NCBI GenBank assembly: GCA_023437285.1
Contig: JAEZGP010000631.1
Coordinates: forward strand, 1-8,542
DNA length: 8,542 bases
From: Actinomycetes bacterium
Lineage (GTDB): Bacteria > Actinomycetota > Actinomycetes > Mycobacteriales > Micromonosporaceae
Direction of reading: 5' to 3'
The notes under the pieces are model-generated. The model was not told the DNA's origin and did not search any database. It saw nothing but the letters and a program-made list of their open reading frames with translations. The translations under genes were made by a program, and so were the position numbers. Below are positions 6,515 through 8,542 of this stretch, one piece after another; positions within the stretch are counted from its first letter, which is position 1; every line of letters starts with the position of its first letter.

Positions 6515-6542
6515 TGGGTATTGACGTCCTGACGGTTGTCAA
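6515..6542 (-). promoter_or_regulatory. Candidate topA promoter
   Basis: On the reverse strand a perfect TTGACA (6537-6542) is followed after 16 nt by TACCCA (6515-6520), a weak -10. This would give a leader of roughly 40 nt before the GTG. A second TTGAC (6556-6561) lies just upstream without a clear -10. The rest of the 192-bp spacer (6471-6662) is less GC-rich than its surroundings around 6595-6660 and shows only short, unconvincing hairpins. Confidence 0.4.
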
Positions 6543-6662
6543 ACGCTACACGTACGGTCAAGCGTGACGACCGCCACGCGCCGTTCCTGGGGGTCTAACT
6601 GCCACGTTAAGGGCATTAAAGGTCATCTGGACTATCCACCCCAGCCGCTCGCCGTATTGAGG

Positions 6663-7403
6663 CTAGCTCGGCCAGAGCCCGTCCGGGGACGGGCGGGGCG
6701 GATCGCCGATCATCTCGGCCAGCCGGGCGACCTTCCGGCGGCCGGAAATCCGGTAGGCCGGGCCGCCAGGACGCCCCTTGACCAGGGCGGCACCCAGGCC
6801 GACCGCGCTCAGGGCCCGCCCGACCACCGGCCAGGTCGCGTCGTCGTCGGCGCCGACCTCCAGGGCGTACACCCCGGGGTTCTCCAACCGCCCACTCGCG
6901 GTGACCCACAGACGCAGCGCGCGCCCGTCGAGGTGGAGCCGGCGCGGTGGGGACTTGCTGCCGTCGGCGGCCAGCCAGGTCCGCGCCAGCGGAATCAAGA
7001 TCTTCGTGTACGCGGTACGCACCTCGAACCGCTCGACGGGAGGTTCGGTGTCCTGTGTTTGCGGGTCATCGGCCATCGCCTCGGCGGCCTTGCGGCGCGG
7101 CTTGGCGGTCTCCTCCGGCTCGGGCGGCGTGCCGTCGTCGGCCGACTCGGCGACCGCGACCACGCTCAGCTCCTTGTGCTGGACCGGGGCGAGCGTCGAG
7201 ACCACCGTCGCGGCGAGGTCGCGGCGGGCACACTCGCGCACGAGGACGGCCGCGCGCCACGGGTCATCCACCGTGATCGCTACCCGGGCCGTGCCGCCCA
7301 TCCGGACCACCTGGCCGCCCCCCGCGAGCAGCCCGACCAGGTCCGCCGGCTCGGGCCGGCGGGCCTCCACACCAAACAGCGACAGCTGTCGGATCAACGA
7401 CAT
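6663..7403 (-). CDS. Conserved actinobacterial protein of unknown function
   Basis: The product is 246 aa, with no signal peptide or membrane segment, so it is probably cytoplasmic. It has two parts. The N-terminal block (about 1-85, opening SLIRQLSLFGVEA) contains GGTARVAITVDDPWRAAVLV. An acidic, Pro/Glu/Lys-rich linker follows (about 88-122), then a C-terminal block (about 123-246) with FEVRTAYTK, HLDGRALRLWV and GPAYRISGRRKVARLAEMIG. The layout resembles hypothetical proteins I recall from Micromonosporaceae, but I know no function. The ATG at 7403 overlaps the end of the lipoprotein gene by 10 bp and has little ribosome binding site of its own, so translation is probably coupled. A frame open to 7970 runs through the lipoprotein gene out of frame and is an artefact. 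Confidence 0.8.
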   Translation of the reverse strand: MSLIRQLSLFGVEARRPEPADLVGLLAGGGQVVRMGGTARVAITVDDPWRAAVLVRECARRDLAATVVSTLAPVQHKELSVVAVAESADDGTPPEPEETAKPRRKAAEAMADDPQTQDTEPPVERFEVRTAYTKILIPLARTWLAADGSKSPPRRLHLDGRALRLWVTASGRLENPGVYALEVGADDDATWPVVGRALSAVGLGAALVKGRPGGPAYRISGRRKVARLAEMIGDPPRPSPDGLWPS

Positions 7404-7912
7404 TCCGGGATCTCGTCGAAGGCCTTCGATAATTCCGGTGAGGTGATCGCGCTCGTGTCGAGCCGGCTGGACGCGTACTCCTGGTTGAGGGTCGTGATGA
7501 TGGCCACCACGCCGTCGTAGAAATCCTGGTCGTCCTTTGTCGACAGCTTCTGGATGTCGGCCTTCGCGTGCCCGTACGCGTCGCGCACCGCGGCGAGCGA
7601 CGCGATGAACCGCTGGGAGATCACCTCGCCCTGGTCGACGTCCGGCTCGCCCGCGTCCTCGATCGCCTTGCGGGCCTTCTCGCTCGCGTCGCTCGCGCCG
7701 CCGAGGAGGGCGACCAGGTTCTTCTGCGTCGCCGCCGGCGTCTTGGCGCTCGCCATCTGCTTCTGCGCCTTCGCGTTGAGGTCGGCGATCTGCGCGCGCC
7801 ACGGGGTGAGGGCGGCGCAGACGGAAGTCGCCCACTCCTTGGGCTCGACCGCACAACCCGCCAGGAGGAGCACCGCGAGGGCGAGCGGCATCAGACGCCG
7901 GGTCCGGACCAT
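7394..7912 (-). CDS. Small lipoprotein of unknown function
   Basis: The 172-aa precursor starts MVRTRRLMPLALAVLLLAGC: basic n-region, hydrophobic core and an LAGC lipobox, giving lipidation at Cys20 and anchoring on the outer face of the membrane. The mature part is about 150 aa, mainly helical (heptad-like Ala/Lys/Glu stretches around 43-110). It has only two further cysteines, Cys32 near the N-terminus and Cys171 next to the last residue. These could form a disulfide closing a helical bundle (inference). The ATG at 7912 lacks a Shine-Dalgarno sequence, and TAAGCT sits 6 nt upstream, where a -10 of a leaderless transcript would be. The downstream gene overlaps by 10 bp. It diverges from the exported protein gene at 8030. 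Confidence 0.88.
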   Translation of the reverse strand: MVRTRRLMPLALAVLLLAGCAVEPKEWATSVCAALTPWRAQIADLNAKAQKQMASAKTPAATQKNLVALLGGASDASEKARKAIEDAGEPDVDQGEVISQRFIASLAAVRDAYGHAKADIQKLSTKDDQDFYDGVVAIITTLNQEYASSRLDTSAITSPELSKAFDEIPECR

Positions 7913-7962
7913 GCGGGGAGCTTATGACCTTCTCTGCGTGTTGGGGAGTTGCCATCGCACAG

Positions 7963-7992
7963 TTGTCCACCCGGTCGGCGCGACGCTACCGT
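7963..7992 (+). promoter_or_regulatory. Candidate promoter for the exported protein gene
   Basis: TTGTCC (7963-7968) and TACCGT (7987-7992) are spaced by 18 nt, a reasonable housekeeping-type promoter for an actinobacterium, about 37 bp before the ATG. It lies in the 117-bp divergent spacer shared with the lipoprotein gene. Confidence 0.5.
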
Positions 7993-8029
7993 GTGCCTCG
8001 TTTGGGCTGCCCACACCAGCGAGGGACCA

Positions 8030-8542
8030 ATGACCGCGAAACGCCAGTTTCTTCGCGTCGCCGCCGTCGCCCTAGCGGTCGTGACAGGCCTGGGCGCCGT
8101 CGTCGTCAGCGCCGCCCCCGCGTGGGCCATCAGCCCCCGCATCGATGCCAGCACGCAGGTCCCGTCGCAGATCGTCGCGGGCGGCGAGGGCCGCGAGGTC
8201 CAGACCCGCATCCGCAACGAGACCCGCCGACTGATGTATCTCGACGTGCGCCGCGCACTCTATATCCAACTGCGGGGCGTCCAACCCCAGCACGTACGTG
8301 TCTCGATCAACGGCGGCGGCGCGCGCGCTGCCGAGGCCCTCGGCAACGGCACGCGGCGGATCCCAATCGACCAGAACGGCAAGACGCTGCGGCCGCGCGG
8401 CGCCGACCAGGACGAACTGTCGCTCGGCCTCACCCTGCGGTTCACGTCGGACGCCCCCGCCGGCCGGGCGACCGTACGCCTCGGCGTCACCGCCGCCGGC
8501 TTCAACGACCCCACGTTCTCCCGTGCCCGCACGCTCACCGTG
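8030..8542 (+). CDS. Exported protein, N-terminal part, runs off the window
   Basis: The frame is open from the ATG at 8030 to the last base (171 codons, no stop). GAGGGA (8021-8026) provides a ribosome binding site. Residues 1-33 form a Sec signal peptide: basic MTAKRQFLR, a hydrophobic stretch, and APAWA before a likely cleavage ahead of ISPRID. The mature part seen so far alternates short hydrophobic and polar segments (VRVSINGGG, LSLGLTLRF, ATVRLGVTAAGF), suggesting a beta-sandwich, Ig-like or similar extracellular domain. There are no cysteines in the visible part. I do not recognise the family. A C-terminal cell-wall or membrane anchor may follow outside the window. The reverse-strand open frames across this stretch are shadows. 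Confidence 0.82.
   Translation, partial: MTAKRQFLRVAAVALAVVTGLGAVVVSAAPAWAISPRIDASTQVPSQIVAGGEGREVQTRIRNETRRLMYLDVRRALYIQLRGVQPQHVRVSINGGGARAAEALGNGTRRIPIDQNGKTLRPRGADQDELSLGLTLRFTSDAPAGRATVRLGVTAAGFNDPTFSRARTLTV

Noticed and set aside
3282..6524. Long forward open frame of about 1080 codons opposite topA
   Set aside because: It is the complementary-strand shadow of the high-GC topA gene; its composition (Arg, Gly, Val, Leu rich, without domains) is typical of such shadows.
6471..6542. N-terminal extension of TopA from the TTG at 6542
   Set aside because: It has no ribosome binding site, overlaps the probable promoter, and the GTG at 6470 has a well-spaced GAGGGAG.
6587..6644. Terminator formed by CTGGGG and CCCCAG between topA and the upstream gene
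   Set aside because: The arms are only 6 bp with a 46-nt loop, too weak to call.
6663..7970. A 435-aa reverse protein starting at 7970
   Set aside because: Its first part is an out-of-frame reading of the lipoprotein gene, which has a clear signal peptide and lipobox. The true start is the ATG at 7403.

Overview
The window is high-GC DNA (roughly 70% G+C, strong G/C preference at third codon positions) from an actinobacterium. A Micromonosporaceae-type host (Micromonospora, Actinoplanes or a relative) is the best guess. It rests on codon use, on a zinc-finger-less topoisomerase I with a lysine/alanine-rich tail, and on the small conserved protein and lipoprotein next to it. The family assignment is inference.

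Left part (1-2757). The window opens in the last codons of a forward PLP-dependent amino acid deaminase/aldolase. It meets, tail to tail with a 4-bp overlap, a reverse TetR-family regulator. Divergent from the regulator is a complete FAD-dependent sugar-lactone/alditol oxidase with its covalent-flavin histidine and catalytic Glu/Arg/Lys. The regulator and the oxidase share a spacer holding inverted GTCAC/GTGAC and TCCGCA/TGCGGA half-sites, so local control of the oxidase is plausible. Next comes a CsbD-family stress protein, preceded by a sigma-B-like promoter and a leader hairpin and followed by a strong GC hairpin terminator.

Middle (2758-3600). About 800 bp carry no convincing gene but are densely and hierarchically repetitive. 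There is a 41-42 bp tandem array that can form two mutually exclusive hairpins, an approximately 284-bp module present twice in tandem with a nearly identical 135-bp core, and nine copies of a degenerate 19-nt motif. The last 19-nt copy runs over the stop codon and final codons of topA. This is the least explained part of the window.

Right part (3582-8542). The reverse strand encodes topA (DNA topoisomerase I), whose start is best placed at a GTG at 6470. Upstream on the same strand are a conserved 246-aa protein of unknown function and a 172-aa lipoprotein, overlapping by 10 bp and probably co-translated. Divergent from the lipoprotein, behind a recognisable promoter, an exported protein begins at 8030 and runs off the window.

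Functionally these are mostly independent units: small-molecule oxidation with its candidate regulator, a general stress protein, chromosome supercoiling control, and envelope proteins. No phage, transposase, CRISPR, tRNA or rRNA was seen.
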